DNA of 64,000 nucleotides from Mixophyes australis. Taxonomy: Eukaryota; Chordata; Amphibia; Anura; Limnodynastidae. The notes under the pieces are model-generated. The model had not been told where the DNA came from, searched no databases, and saw only the letters and a list, made by a program, of their open reading frames with translations. Below, one piece after another: positions 1-11,695 of the stretch. Position 1 is the first letter of the stretch, and each line of letters opens with the position of its first letter. The stretch covers positions 15,359,004 to 15,423,003 of the forward strand of contig JAVHZZ010000003.1 in assembly GCA_036250195.1 (NCBI GenBank). The letters are read 5' to 3'. Made by a program: the position numbers and the translations under genes.

Positions 1-412
1 TCTCTCCCAATCTGTGCTCCTTCAAACGGGCACTTAAAAATCACCTGTTCCTTAAGGCCTACCAACCATCCATTTAACCTCTCATCTCTTCTGCTCATCC
101 TCCCTTGACCCCTCTTATCTCTCCCCTTTGATTCACTGGCTCCCTTTTGTGCCTGACTTTGTTTACCCTCCCTTAGGATGTTAGCAGGGCCCTCTTCCCT
201 CCAGTCTCCATACCTGTTCTTCTGCTCCGTCTCTACTGTATCTGCCCGCCCGGAGTTTCTGAAGTACTGGTACTGTGTGTTTATTGTTCTGTACTGTTCT
301 ACCCTGTATAGTCTACTGTATAGTCTACTGTTTGTACTGTGTGCGGCGCTGCAGAAACCTTGTGGCGCCCAACAAATAAACGATAATAATAATAATTATA
401 ACTAATTGCATT
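1..412 (+). mobile_element. 3' end of an L2-type (CR1/L2 group) LINE
   Basis: The first 77 bases read as the last codons of a LINE ORF2 (frame 3, SPNLCSFKRALKNHLFLK... then stop TAA at 75-77). This resembles the end of L2-type polyproteins, where a 'SFKR.LK.HLF' stretch closes the protein. A pyrimidine-rich 3' UTR follows. The tail at about 335-412 has the L2/SINE type end (gcggcgctgcagaaacc, then a TAA/ATA-rich repeat), which is the part recognised by the element's own reverse transcriptase. The 5' part lies outside the window. The family is recognised from motif and tail only; the exact subfamily is not known. Confidence 0.7.
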
Positions 413-1469
413 ATATAACCCCTGTTTTCCCTTTGAGGGTTCTAGATCCACGGTGAAGAATATTGAAGTGGACGCAGCCTGGACAATGTCAGGAGAAGGG
501 AACAGCGCGGAGGAATCAGTCTAGGGGATTTCATGTTATATCATTGTTATCCGAGGGAGTTGTGAGCGCGTTTCACTTAGTGATTCATATTACGGAATAT
601 AAACTTGTAACAATAATGAAAAAGTTATCATCTGTTACTGCGTTAAAAAAAAATCTAATAAATCCCCATTTGGCCATTATATAATATCCATTAAGACACA
701 TCTGCTGCTCTCTGTCTCTATAACACTGGTTAATGGTGTTTATATTACCTTTTATCAAGTCCCAACTAAAATCTCATGAAGCAATTACACGTGTGCAGCT
801 AAGTTCTCTTAACAATGTTAAAAAGCTCAAATCTGATAAAAAACGAGAACAGTCAGATTAGATTTAGAGGCATTGAACTGTTATCGGCTCCAAGCCAGAA
901 GACGCAAGATAACAACATCGGCCCAGATGTCTAAACTCTTTTATTAAATGTAGGGAGACTTCAAGGTTTATTTAATACCAAGAAGTTATGCTCTATTAAC
1001 TAAGAAAGTGCATTTTTATTTCTAATGGTAATTACTTCAACCTTATTGCACCAGTGTTTGAACTGAATTAAGAAAGTGCATTTTTATTTCTAATGGTCTG
1101 CGGTCCTTTCACTGTTTGTTTGTTTGTTTGTTTAAACCTTTTATTGCTAGTGTTTGTTGGGGGAGTTTATCTAGGGCTTGATTGAAGAACACTGATCACA
1201 TGTGCTTGTTAACCACATATATTCATTGTAGAATTGCTGCAAATCCAGTGATGGCTGCATAGTTAGTGTGTATAGCTCTAAGTGTATAGTTACAAGTGTA
1301 AAAAATGTATATAGCATAATTCAGAATTATACCGTAGGAATCAGGAGAAGAACATTCTGCCTATTAACACAAGGACAACAGTCAGTATTCACCTGAAAAA
1401 CCATGTCTCCGTGGCTACAAGCTTCACACCACAAGAAGACTGTTTTGGAGTCTGCTCTTATCTTCTACT
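413..1469. other. AT-rich DNA without recognised genes
   Basis: No coding exon or RNA gene is visible. It contains a short (TTTG)n run at about 1115-1133 and the 29-bp direct repeat described separately. It should lie in the first intron of the KCNK3-like gene if that gene's second exon is beyond the window start. Confidence 0.5.
1001..1097 (+). repeat. 29-bp exact direct repeat, two copies
   Basis: The segment beginning taagaaagtgcatttttatt and ending ctaatggt occurs at 1001-1029 and again, identically, at 1069-1097, with a 68-bp offset. It looks like a simple local duplication. No function is suggested. Confidence 0.8.
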
Positions 1470-3062
1470 CAGCTCATGAAAGTTTGTTGTATCGGTCAGT
1501 TTATTTTCCCTGCAAAATCCCCTCTGTTTAATCAGCCTGCTCTGCTACTTGCTCAGCCACTCCCTACCCATGCTACAGTTATGTCAGTCCTCTATCTCAT
1601 CATTGTACTTACAATTCTACTCAAGGCTTTGTCTCCCATCACAAGTAGGAAGAAATGAAACTGACTTTGAACCACTCTCCTCTCTCATGACTCTGCAAGA
1701 ACTCAGCTACTCAATCACCTGTTCTTTATTACTCTCCATTCAACACTTCCACCCACTCCCCCACATGGCTCCCCCACATCATTACTCCATACTGTCCAGA
1801 CATCCATGAATAAACTACATCTACTACAGCCTCACTCTGCACTACTTCTCTGATTACACAGGATATTGCAATTAGGTAATTCTTTTAATTCCCCCATTGT
1901 TTGCTCTTTTACTCATAAATCCCAATGCTTGCCAAAATATTTTTCTTTCTCTCTTTTCATGGCATTATCTTTAGGACTATATCATCCCTCACCCATCCTG
2001 CAACACAAACCTCTGTCCACATTGCCCCTTCATTACTTCACTAACCTCTAGTTAACACTCATGAACTCTTTTCCAATTTAAATTCAACAGTTATAACAGC
2101 CTCACCCTGCCGCCAGAAACTAAAAGGACACACATCTTACAATCATCTTACCTACTGCTTCTATTAGCTGGTGATATATCACCTAATCTAGGTCCCCCTC
2201 AATTCTCCCACACACATATATCTGAACACTACAGAAATCCAGCAAACCTTAAATGCATCACCTGTCTCCCCTCTCTTCCAAAGTCCTTTAAATGTGCCCT
2301 TTGGAATGCACTCTCTGTTTGTAACAAACTTACCTCCATTCATGATCTCTTCCTCTCAAACAACCTCAACCTTCTAGCAATAACAGAAACATGGCTCACG
2401 CAATCAGACACTGCCTCACCTGCTGCCCTTTCACATTCTCTATGCGTGCTGCTGTCATCTGTTGCCCCCCTGGACCACACCAACAATTTCTTGAACACTT
2501 CTCTGCATGGCTCCCTCGAATCTTATCCTCTGACATCCCCACCATCATCATGGTTGATTTAAACATCCCTATTGCTAACCCACGTTCCAATGCTGCTTCC
2601 AAACTACTCTCTCTAACCTCCTCACTTGACCTCTCTCAGTGGATTGAATCCGCTACTCATCAGGATGGCCACTGTCTTGATATAATTTTCTGTAGACTAT
2701 GCTCAGTTTCTGATTTCCTCAACACTCCTTTCCCCCTCTCGGATCATCACCTTATTAGCTACTCGCTCACTCCCAGTTCTTTATCCTCCCCAGTGTCAAA
2801 CTCTTCTAAGCCTCCTCACAACCACAGGAATATCAACTCTATTGATCTTCAACAGTTTTCCAACACCTTCTCTCCACAATTTCTACATTCTCCTCCCCTG
2901 ATTGGACAGTGCCTCATTTTCACCAAACCCTATCAACTGCCCTTGATCCAGCGACACCACATACTCTGCGTAGACTTCGTTGCCAACTGTGGCACACTAC
3001 AGTAACACGAAATCTACAAAAACTTTCTGGAAATGCAGAACGTCACTGGCGTAATTCTTGTA
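1470..3062 (+). mobile_element. 5' part of an L2-type LINE, decayed
   Basis: A pyrimidine-rich leader (about 1470-2150) runs into sequence that translates as the start of an L2-type ORF2 with its endonuclease domain. Homology stops near 3062, where a MITE begins (3069), so the reverse transcriptase part is missing. The left boundary is uncertain because leader regions evolve quickly. This is a separate copy from the L2 3' end at 1-412. Confidence 0.6.
2152..3005 (+). pseudogene. L2-type ORF2 start and apurinic-type endonuclease, broken
   Basis: Frame 1 from 2152 reads LLLLLAGDISPNLGPP, then about 35 residues on CALWNALSVCNKL and LLAITETWLT. The last contains the catalytic-glutamate motif of AP-like LINE endonucleases. 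An internal deletion near 2430-2440 shifts the frame. From there frame 3 continues with the later endonuclease motifs: IIMVDLNIPIA (normally GDFN; Asp kept, Gly and Phe replaced), HCLDIIFCR and LSDHHLISYSL (the SDH motif). The order matches the L2/CR1 endonuclease, but the frame break and the missing reverse transcriptase make it a fossil. The hydrophobic run followed by GDISPNLGP resembles the 2A-like recoding motif (usually D-x-E-x-NPGP) described near the N terminus of some L2/CR1 ORF2 proteins, with NPGP changed to NLGP. Confidence 0.7.
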
Positions 3063-3068
3063 CCTCTA

Positions 3069-3330
3069 GGGCCTGATTCATTAAGGAACTTAAGTTAAGA
3101 AGTTTCTTATTTCAGTCTCCTGGACAAAACCATATTACAATGCAAGGGGTGAAAATTAGTTTTCTGTTTTGCACATGAGTTAAATACTGACTGTTTTTTC
3201 ATGTAACACACAAATACTTGATAGCTTATTTGTACACTGACATTTAAAGTTGATATTTGTGTGCTACATGAGAAAACAGTCAGTATTTAACTTATGTGCA
3301 AAACTAAAAACTAATTTTCACCCAGGGAAA
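3069..3330 (+). mobile_element. MITE (family B here) with an internal palindrome
   Basis: It starts with gggcctgattcattaaggaa next to a TA dinucleotide, the same end seen at 32576, 39648 and 54323. The body (gcacatgagttaaatactga, dttttcatg-type AT-rich core) matches the other copies. From about 3235 the sequence runs back as the reverse complement of 3148-3228, making a fold-back of roughly 80-90 bp per arm. The right end is not clean. It is probably a non-autonomous DNA transposon; the superfamily is unproven, and the TA flank would suit a Tc1/mariner type. Confidence 0.6.
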
Positions 3331-3736
3331 GAAGTTCGAATCCTCCATAGGGAGAGAAAACTACTATTTGCTGTAAGTGAACTAAAGTTGATATCTGGTG
3401 GTAAATGTATGAAAGTCCGATTTCTGCAAGTCGCCCCCCGCTGTTTGTTTGCCAGTTGGATAATAGGTCCTTCCACATGTAGAGGGACTATCAAATGTAT
3501 TAGTTAGAGCCAGACAGGCCATGATATATTTTGATGTTTCATTTTGTATTTCATCTTTAATAAAACTAGCTGAGGCTAGTAGTACTATAGCACTGGACTG
3601 CTGTGAGTTTTTATAGCTGCTGCGGGGAAGTGCTTCATCTACCCCAGGTGCACTAGTCTTGTGACTCATATATATATATATATATATACATATAGATAGA
3701 TATAGATGGATATAAATAGATAGATAGATATACATA
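3331..3736. repeat. Unassigned DNA ending in (TA)n/(GATA)n microsatellite
   Basis: No gene is recognised in 3331-3660. From about 3667 to 3735 there is a TA repeat grading into imperfect GATA repeats, directly abutting the Tc1 fragment that starts at 3737. Confidence 0.6.
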
Positions 3737-4255
3737 CACTGATCAGCTACATTACAACCACCTGCCTGTTATTCTGTAGGTCCCCCTCGTTCCGCTAAAA
3801 CAGCTCTGACCCGTCGAGGCATGGTCTCCTCAAGACCTCTGAAGGTGCCCTGTGGTATCTGGTAACAAGATGTTAGTAGCAGATCCTTTAAGTCCTGTAA
3901 GTTGCGAGGTGGGGCCTTCATTGCTGACGTGTTTCTCCACCGCATCCCACAGATGCTCGATTGGATTGAGATCTGGGGAAGTTGAAGGCCAAATCAACAC
4001 CTTGGACTCTTTCTCATGTTCCTCAAACCAGTCCTGAACAATGATTGCAGTGTGGCAGGGAGCATTATCCTGCTGAAAGAGGCAACTGCCATCTGGGAAT
4101 ACTGTTGCCATGAAGGGGTGTACTTGGTCTGCAGCAACATCTAGGTAGGTGGTACATGTCAAAGTAACATCCACATGAATGCCAGGTCCCAAGGTTTCTC
4201 AGCAGAACGTTGCCCAGAGCATCACACTGCCTCCGCCAGCTTGCCGCCTTCTTCT
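3737..4255 (-). mobile_element. Tc1/mariner element, 3' part, transposase C-terminal half
   Basis: The left terminus (cactgatcagctacattac) next to TA is the terminal repeat of a common vertebrate Tc1 family. The minus strand from 4192 to 3830 reads as the C-terminal half of a Tc1 transposase: QQDNAPCHTA holds the second catalytic Asp, and SPDLNPIEHLWD holds the final Glu. I count 36 residues between them, the DD36E spacing known from the Incomer group of Tc1/mariner. The N-terminal DNA-binding half and the other terminal repeat are missing, and homology ends near 4255. The surviving frame is open for 120 codons, but the copy cannot be autonomous. Confidence 0.8.
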
Positions 4256-4518
4256 TTGAGACAATTCCTATGCTATTTTATTATTTAAATATGTTGCTGA
4301 AAGCCTTAACATTTGCTTTGAGTCCCATTATGCATCTCCCCCCATCTTCACCAGCCACACAGTGATTGGTGTTTGGTATTAGCCATTTACCAGAATAGTG
4401 GGAGTTATCCACACTATGATTGGTGAGTGTTTGGAAATATCCACCAATCAGAGTGCAGGATGATGTCACATGGTGAGGGGAATCAGATAAGGGTACATGT
4501 AAATAGAAAACAGCACAG

Positions 4519-4586
<68 letters not shown>

Positions 4587-5439
4587 CTCATTATTGAGAA
4601 ATACTTTACTGGAAGCTAATTAGTGCAGTGTAATTTAGTATAGCAATGTACGATAATGTTACCTTAACTATAATAGCAATAAAAAGACTGTTATTGGAAT
4701 AGTTTCTTCCTGAGGCAGGAGATACAGTTTAATCTAATATGTTTACTGGCAATAAAATATCATTTTGTTTTCTATAAAACACGCACAGTACAAAATACAG
4801 CAAATGATAATTAATGATTGCAGAGCATGTTTGCTGATTTAACATGGGAACAATTTTATAGGGTTGTTGAAATTTATAAGAAAAATGATACACAAACGAT
4901 GTGAAACTATAATAACTGTATATGGTTTGTAGAAATGTTTTCATGAGTAATATAACATTTGGCTGCGGTGTATAAAGATATATTTAGAAAGACTAATTTG
5001 CTCACATTGCTAGTATTGAATCACTAATTAATCTAATTGTAGTCTGTAGACAATAATATAACTTTAACCTTGTTCATTTTAGATAAGCGGCATTTAGGTG
5101 ATTTTTTTTTTCATTCCGCCTGTCTAGGGTTGAAACACAATATTCCTAAAACAGCGAGGAGGACGATATAGTAATACTGTCTTCTCCTCTTACTAGAAGC
5201 AATACCCCCCTAAACCAAATGTCTAGATAGTGCCTTTATCAATCACCACCATTCAGCATGGTTTCCCTTCATTCATTGTGGTCCCACCAGCATTCCTCCC
5301 CACTATAATCATATATCCTGTAGAATTGTACTCTATAATAAATTATATCCCCCTGTAATTATGTATCTCCCCTTGTAATCCTATCTGCTCCCCCTGTAAT
5401 TTTATACAGCTACTACCGGTAACCATTTTTCCTCCTGTA
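4256..5439. other. AT-rich DNA with a long (TA)n microsatellite
   Basis: A TA run covers about 4521-4584. The rest shows no coding exon, RNA gene or clear element. From about 5200 it becomes pyrimidine-rich and grades into the 33-bp minisatellite. Confidence 0.5.
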
Positions 5440-6345
5440 GCCACTGATCTCCCAATAGAATTATCACCTGTAGCAATTAATCCCCTTATAGCAATACCCC
5501 CTGTAGCTATTAATCCCCTGTAATATTACCCCCTGTAGCCATTATTCTCCTTGTATCATTACCCCCCCATCCCAGCAGCCACTGATCCCCCTGTAGCATT
5601 ATCCCCTGTAGCCACTGATCCCCCTGTAGAATTATCCCCTGTAGCCACTGATCCCTCTGTAGCATTATCCCCTGTAGCCACTGATCCCCCTGTAGCATTA
5701 TCCCCTGTAGCCACTTATTCCCCTGTAGCATTATCCCCTATAGCCACTGATCCCCCTATAGCATTATCCACTGTAGCCACTGATCCCCTGTAGCATTATC
5801 CCCTGTAGTCATTGATCTCCCTCTATTATTATATCCTGTAGCCACTGATTCCCCTGTAGCATTATCCCCTGTAGCCATTGATCCCCCTGTAGCATTATCC
5901 CCTGTAGCCACTGATTCCCCTCTACCATTATCCCCTGTAGCCACTGATCCCCCTCTAGCATTATCCCCTGTAGCCATTGATCCCCCTGCAGCATTATCCC
6001 CTGTAGCCACTGATTCCCCTGCAGCATTATCCCCTGTAGCCACTGATCCCCCTGTAGCATTATCACATGTAGCCACTGATCCCCCTGTAGCATTATCCCC
6101 TGTAGTCACTGATCCTCTTGTAGCATTATCCCCTGTAGCCATCGATCCCCCTCCAGCATTATCCCCTGTAGCCATCGATCCCCCTCCAGTATTATCGCCT
6201 GTAGCCATTGATCCCCCTGTAGCATTATCCCCTGTAGCCATTGATCCCCCTGTAGCATTATCCCCTGTAGCCATTGATCCCCCTGTAGCATTATCTTCCA
6301 CCTCTGTAGCAGCATCCTCCCCCTGTGGCCACTGATTCATCCCTG
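5440..6345 (+). repeat. 33-bp minisatellite, about 27 units
   Basis: The unit alternates gtagccactgatccccct with gtagcattatcccct, giving a 33-bp period. The left end is degenerate and the centre regular. Because 33 is a multiple of three, several frames stay open (for example repeats of MLQGDQWLQGI, or ATGDNATGGSM on the minus strand). These frames have no start context, no flanking exons and no family resemblance, so they are by-products of the repeat. Confidence 0.9.
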
Positions 6346-7259
6346 AAATCACTCCCCGGTAGCAAGGCATTCTGGGACACACAAAAGACATCGCAGATCA
6401 CTCTGCTGCATCGGGTGTTACTAACATAATCAGTTCTGCAAACATGTTGGACGTAAGAAGTTGAGTAATGGCTTAAGCATTACATAAGGTTTAAGTAAGA
6501 GATTTGACTCTGCCAATTTGCATAGAACGTTGCTATTCAACTAAGTTATTTTTGAACATAGTTGTCCATTAGGTAATTGCATGAATTGCCATTATTCTTG
6601 TAATTACACAGTGGTCACTATATTCATTTCTTTGTTTTATCACATCACTGGAAGTAGAGACTCTTTTTGTATCACGGCTGCATTTCCCCATACCGAGATA
6701 AGTGCACGCTACTTCACTACATATATTAGATCATTTCAAACAGTGTGTGTATATTTATTCTGTTTTTCCTGCTCTTAGTCCCCTGCGGAGGAGATAAGAT
6801 TCATCGCGCCAGGGGGGAGAGACTCTCAATATAAGACTCACCTTGTCTACAACAAACATGCGTTGGGAGGAAGAGAATATATCTTACACTTCATTTCATA
6901 CAGGATCAATTTCACAGGGTCACACGGTGAGCATAAATTATCATGGATAAATAAAGTTCACACAGTGTGCACTATTATGTTATTTTCTTTACTAATGTAT
7001 ATGTTCCAATGACAAAGGGGTTATACATGCGAAAAGATCATCTTTACACTTTTATGGGGCTCAGTTCTCACCGGTAGGGGAATACGAACATGACACAAAT
7101 TATTATATTAGACTATATCAGTATAATACACACTAAATATTTCTCCTGCTTTTCTGCCTTCCACCTGCACCTGATTTTACAATTTAACGAAATCTTTCAG
7201 CGCCGGGAGCACCCATTAAATGCTTTTCTAAATACCCAGAGCTGTTCAACACAAGATAC
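6346..7259. other. No recognised feature
   Basis: AT-rich sequence without a convincing exon, RNA gene or repeat family on either strand. Confidence 0.4.
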
Positions 7260-7938
7260 TGGGTCTGATTCATTAGCGCACGCATACTGACCGTAATGTG
7301 CAAAGATACGTTATGACTATGGGCGTAGGTGCCCTCTGCTCTACTACAAAGGACACTGCAGGATACGTCCAATACTTATGGGGAATATAAACTCTCAAAA
7401 GAACGCACAGAAAATTATAATAACTATACAAATAATGTTCCATGTTAATAAGATTTTTTTAAAAAAGTTTTTTCCATGAAATACATTTATTATGATGTAA
7501 TTAATGGCTACTGTACATAAAATACATTTTTACAGTTGCTACTGATTGCAAACACATGTTCTAGCATGCAAACACATGTTCTAGCATGCAAACACATGTT
7601 CTAGCATGCATACACAGTAATTGGCGGTTAGACAAGACCAGTAGTTGGTGCAAGTGATACGTACAATATACAAGGACCTTTGAGATGCCCAGAGCTTGAA
7701 TCAGACGCTGCTACGTGCACTCAAGATTGGCACGCCCTCACTGTACAGTGCCAAACGCCCCTACCCCTCCCCGTTCTCTCCCCAAAATCATAGGCTGTAG
7801 TAAGCACCCTTTGCGCTCGAAGATGAATTGAATGTTGTTGCGTTCTGTGGCATAATGGTCCGTTTCTGGGCCTGCGCAGAGTAATTGTGTGGATTATACT
7901 CACACAATCGTCATTAACGTTCCTTATTGAATAGCACA
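7260..7938 (-). mobile_element. Non-autonomous DNA transposon (family A here)
   Basis: It begins with gggtctgattcattagcg and ends with a degenerate inverted copy (taacgttccttattgaat), so it has decayed terminal inverted repeats like cctgattcatcaaggaacg. The whole body matches 31907-32575 in the opposite orientation; shared landmarks include actgcaggatacgtccaata and the segment gatgaattgaatgttgttg at 7822-7840. No transposase frame is present. The open frame at 7721-7960 is conserved only as part of the repeat. Confidence 0.7.
7547..7606 (+). repeat. 20-bp tandem repeat, three exact copies
   Basis: Three identical copies of tgcaaacacatgttctagca lie head to tail inside the family A element. 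The copy near 54380 has a single version of this segment, so the triplication is local. Confidence 0.95.
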
Positions 7939-8941
7939 GAGCGTGTTCGAAGTAGCTCACCGGGTGGCCATGGTTCTCTCTTTGGCTCTCTCCCTATAAC
8001 TAAAGCTTGTGTTCTCTGCAACGTCGCATCAAGCAAAATGATTAAACTGCAAATCCATTCATAGTGGTCAATAAGTGTTATAGGACAGTTTCTATAGAGC
8101 TATGGATAGATTTAGTCCCCCAATGTCGACTAGCTCTTGGCACTGGGGGCCCAGGAGAGATGGCACATTTTGATGACACATGGTGCCATAATTAATTACC
8201 AAAAGCTTCACTAAGGAGGGGCTGTAAGTTAACTCTTTAACTGTATGGTATCAACCATGAGATACAATCTTTTTTGTCTTATTGTCTTCATATTACTTGT
8301 TTTACTTCTGTTCACACAACATTCACGCGCACCCAGACAGCACAGGAAAGAGGCCAAAACCAGGAGAAAGTGAATGTTTTCTGCAGCCGTCTCCAGGAGA
8401 ACGTGGCAGCAACATTGTCTTAGACTTGCTGACACTGAGCTGTGTTTTATGACCTTCCTTAGAGGCCTTAAAGGGAGCAGTGGATTGAAGTGTCCGCAGA
8501 CATCTCCGCCCCTCACAATAATTTCCATCTTTATAAAGTACAGACTTGTTCTCTGATGAGGGTCCTGCCACTCTGTCCCCCCCCATCTGCTGTCAGACAC
8601 AGAAATGAAAGATTAGATGTATTTTATTGTCTGTTTCTCAGTACTGTGACTGTGTATCTGGGCAGATTAACTGTACCTGTAAGCTAATTAACTCTGTTTA
8701 TTGTGTGACTGTGACGCAATGGACGGTAAGGAAGTCTAACAAGGTGCGTTGCTGGTAGCGAGATTTTCCATTGAGCAATGCTAACACATTGTTAAGGGTC
8801 ATTTAGGCACTGGAGAGAATTGATTGGCAGGTCAATGACTTTTCTTGTTATGTAAGATCCAGCACATATTTTTGCAGGTAAGAATATAGCAAAGTATGAG
8901 AAGATATTCTGGTGGACTTCTGTCAGTGGAGATTGTATATT
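7939..8941. other. No recognised feature
   Basis: Neither strand shows a recognisable protein family. Open frames near 8229-8687 overlap each other on both strands and lack splice context or similarity I can name. Confidence 0.4.
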
Positions 8942-9297
8942 CATCATCATCATCATCATTTATTTATATAGCGCCACTAATTCCGCAGCGCTGTACAGAG
9001 AACTCATTCACATCAGTCCCTGCCCCATTGGAGCTTACAGTCTAAATTCCCTAATATAGATACACAGACAGACAGAAACAGACAGACAGAGACTAGGGTC
9101 GATTTTTTTGATAGCAGCCAATTAAACTATCAGTATGTTTTTGGCGTGTGGGAGGAAATCGGAGCACCCGGAGGAAACCCACGCAAACACAGGGAGAACA
9201 TAAAAACTCCACACAGATAAGGCCATGGTCTGGAATCAAACTCATAACCCCAGTGCTGTGAGGCAGAAGTTTTAACCACTGAGCCACCGTGCTGCCC
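8942..9297 (-). mobile_element. tRNA-derived SINE with L2-type tail, nearly full length
   Basis: Read on the minus strand it starts with a Pol III A-box-like segment (gtggctcagtggttaaaact) and a B-box-like segment (gagtttgattcc). The body follows (gtggagtttttatgttctcc, cctccgggtgctcc), and it ends in an L2-type tail (tacagcgctgcggaattagt) with a GAT trinucleotide run, seen on the plus strand as (ATC)n at 8942. Such SINEs are copied by L2-group LINEs that share the tail. Seven related copies or fragments occur in the window. Confidence 0.85.
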
Positions 9298-9827
9298 ATT
9301 CAGAGGGGCGTTCTCAGTTTAGTGGCTGTCTCTAGAGTGGTTTAAGCCTTGCCACTCAACTTGACTTTTACACGTTCTCCGGTCAGTAGACATCAGCTAT
9401 TTTTTTTCAATAAGAGGCCTCTGTCACCCTCCAGGAATGATTCATAAGGGGAAGTTCATTCATATGCAAGCAAATATCAATGCAACTGAAACATAATAAT
9501 GCACAAACTTGACACGTAAAATAAAAACAGCCCCAATGTCCGCTCGCCCCCGATGCCTCTCTTATGACCCAGTAGGACTTTAATGTGATGTTTCTTATTT
9601 TGCTGCTATCCAAAGTCTGCAGCTCTGCACACGATCATACGCAGAGAAGAGGAATGTAACATACAGATGTGTGTGCACATGGGGGCAAAATAAGAGGTAT
9701 ATTAGGCTGTAAGACCAGAGCTTTGCACTCACACTGCTGGTGAATGTAGGAAGAGTAATGAGCACGGACAAAGCACTTTCATAGGTGAGGGATATAACGA
9801 GGCCGACCAGAGAGGATTTAACCAGAT

Positions 9828-10137
9828 CATTATCAATTTATATAGCGCCACTAATTCCGCAGCACTGTACAGAGAACTCACTCACATCAGTCCCTGCCCC
9901 ATTGGGGCTTACAGTTTAAATTTCTTAACACATTTACACTTGGGTCAATATACTGGCAGCCAATTAACCTACCAGTATGTTTTTAGAGTGTGGGAGGAAA
10001 CCAGAGCACCCAGTGGAAACCCACACAAACACGGGGAGAACATACAAACTCCACACAGATAAGGCCATGGTCGGGAATTAAACTCATGACCCAAGTGCTG
10101 TAAAGCAGAGGTGCTAACCACTAAGCCACCGTCCCAT
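9828..10137 (-). mobile_element. tRNA-derived SINE, second copy
   Basis: Same family and orientation as 8942-9297, lying about 530 bp away. The L2-type tail (tatagcgccactaattccgc on the plus strand) and the tRNA-like head (tagtggttagcac-type, plus strand gctaaccactaagccacc) are both present. The middle has a short deletion relative to the first copy, in the region between the tail and the cctaccag segment. Confidence 0.85.
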
Positions 10138-11599
10138 TGTAAGAGACAGATAACGTCATCCTGAAATGAGCTTTTCGCAGGTTAATAAATGAGCCAGTGC
10201 TACTGTCCCCACAGATGTCTATGGGGACAGCGCTAAGCTCGGTTAACGAGTTAAGGTCGGAGAAGTTTTGGATTCCTCGCATGTTAACCCTTTCTTAAAA
10301 AGCAAAAATGCAGTGAAAGAACCTTTCACTGGCGTTTACACATTTTGCTTCTTCACCAGTTGTTAAATAAACCCCTTAAACTGGTTCCATTAATCAGTGA
10401 CATTATTGACAACACCTTGTATAAATTGAATTTTGCGAATATTCCCCCAACTTAATGTTTACCTTGGTATCACAGAAAGCATCCAAGTGACTTTCCAGAA
10501 TGAATATAGTTCCAGTCTCTAAGACATGTATCATAAGTGTTGAGAAACTGCTGTTTCCTTGCTCAGAATGGTTTACTAATATGGTCTGTACCTCATACTG
10601 CTGTTAATTATTTATAGACTTAACAGTAATCAATACAGGTGGTCAGACAAAAACAGCCTTTTACAGGAAAGAGGCCGTAAACATTCACGTATTACAATGT
10701 GATTCAACATCTACCAGATCCCGAAATGTAACCATGTCCTTCTATGGCGTATTATTTCCAGGTAATTACAGGCCTGAAGCTTCCAGGCTAATTAAGATCT
10801 GTGAGTGAGGGTTACAAAGGTAGGCTAATATTTTCTACATAGATCTAGTTACCTTGTTCATATGTATTGTGACACATGGGAGGGACAACGCTTACAAATG
10901 TAGAGGGCTAGATAAAGAAACATACAGTATCATGTTATTGCCTCCTGGGAGAAAGTCATGCAGGTTGGGTAGCTCGTCTCGGGAGATTCAAGCTCTCTTC
11001 CAGAATGTACAGATAAACTAGGACACCAGAACATTGTGACATGTCCTCTTTAGATGTCTTTGGTGGCAGATCCACTGGCATGAGTGTGTCAGGAACAGTG
11101 GTTGGATTTTCACACATGACAGTGCCACAGGTGTATCAAGAATGGACAACCACCCAAATGGCATACAGCCGATGGTGGTCTTGTGATTATAAACAGAGTA
11201 ACAAACAAGCCAGAGAACTAACAGATGAGTAAAACAGTCCATAGAATATCACAATGTCTCATCACACACATGGTAGGGCAGCCGTCTACTCTACCAAGGT
11301 CAACTCCTGTCAGTGTAATACAGGACGGTGTCATTGCAGTGGGCTAAGGAAGACAGACACTGTGCAATTGGAAGACCATGGCCTCATAAACCACTTTTTA
11401 AGATATATCTCCTTGATGCATGTACGAAGATATATTTACCCATTAGTTGTTGGAAACATAAGTTTCAATAATGTAGTAAGATGGTGCTGGATAAATATTG
11501 TGGTTGTGTTTTTATAGCACAGAATGAGTCCATGATCATGAACAACTAATGCCACACTATTAATGGGCGGCTCATAGTTGTCTATCTTTTTTTCTGCTT
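10138..11599. other. No gene recognised; short AT-rich block of possible conserved type
   Basis: A stretch with several TAATTA-type homeodomain-like words lies at about 10755-10800, and a small palindrome (gtccccacagatgtctatgg) lies near 10206. No coding or RNA gene is seen. Overlapping small open frames on both strands at 11018-11517 are unsupported. Confidence 0.35.
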
Positions 11600-11695
11600 C
11601 AAGTTCATGCACACATAGACACACACATACACTGGCACACACACAGACACACACACACACACATACACTGGCACACGCACAGACACACACACTGA
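11600..11695 (+). repeat. CA-rich microsatellite, left half
   Basis: Imperfect ACAC repeat with interspersed acactggcacac blocks. It continues at 12978-13072 on the far side of the inserted hAT-type element, so the two halves were one tract. Confidence 0.85.

Noticed and set aside
7721..7960. Small protein conserved with the frame at 31943-32128
   Set aside because: The similarity comes from both lying in copies of the same non-autonomous element, and stops interrupt the shared part outside the short overlap.
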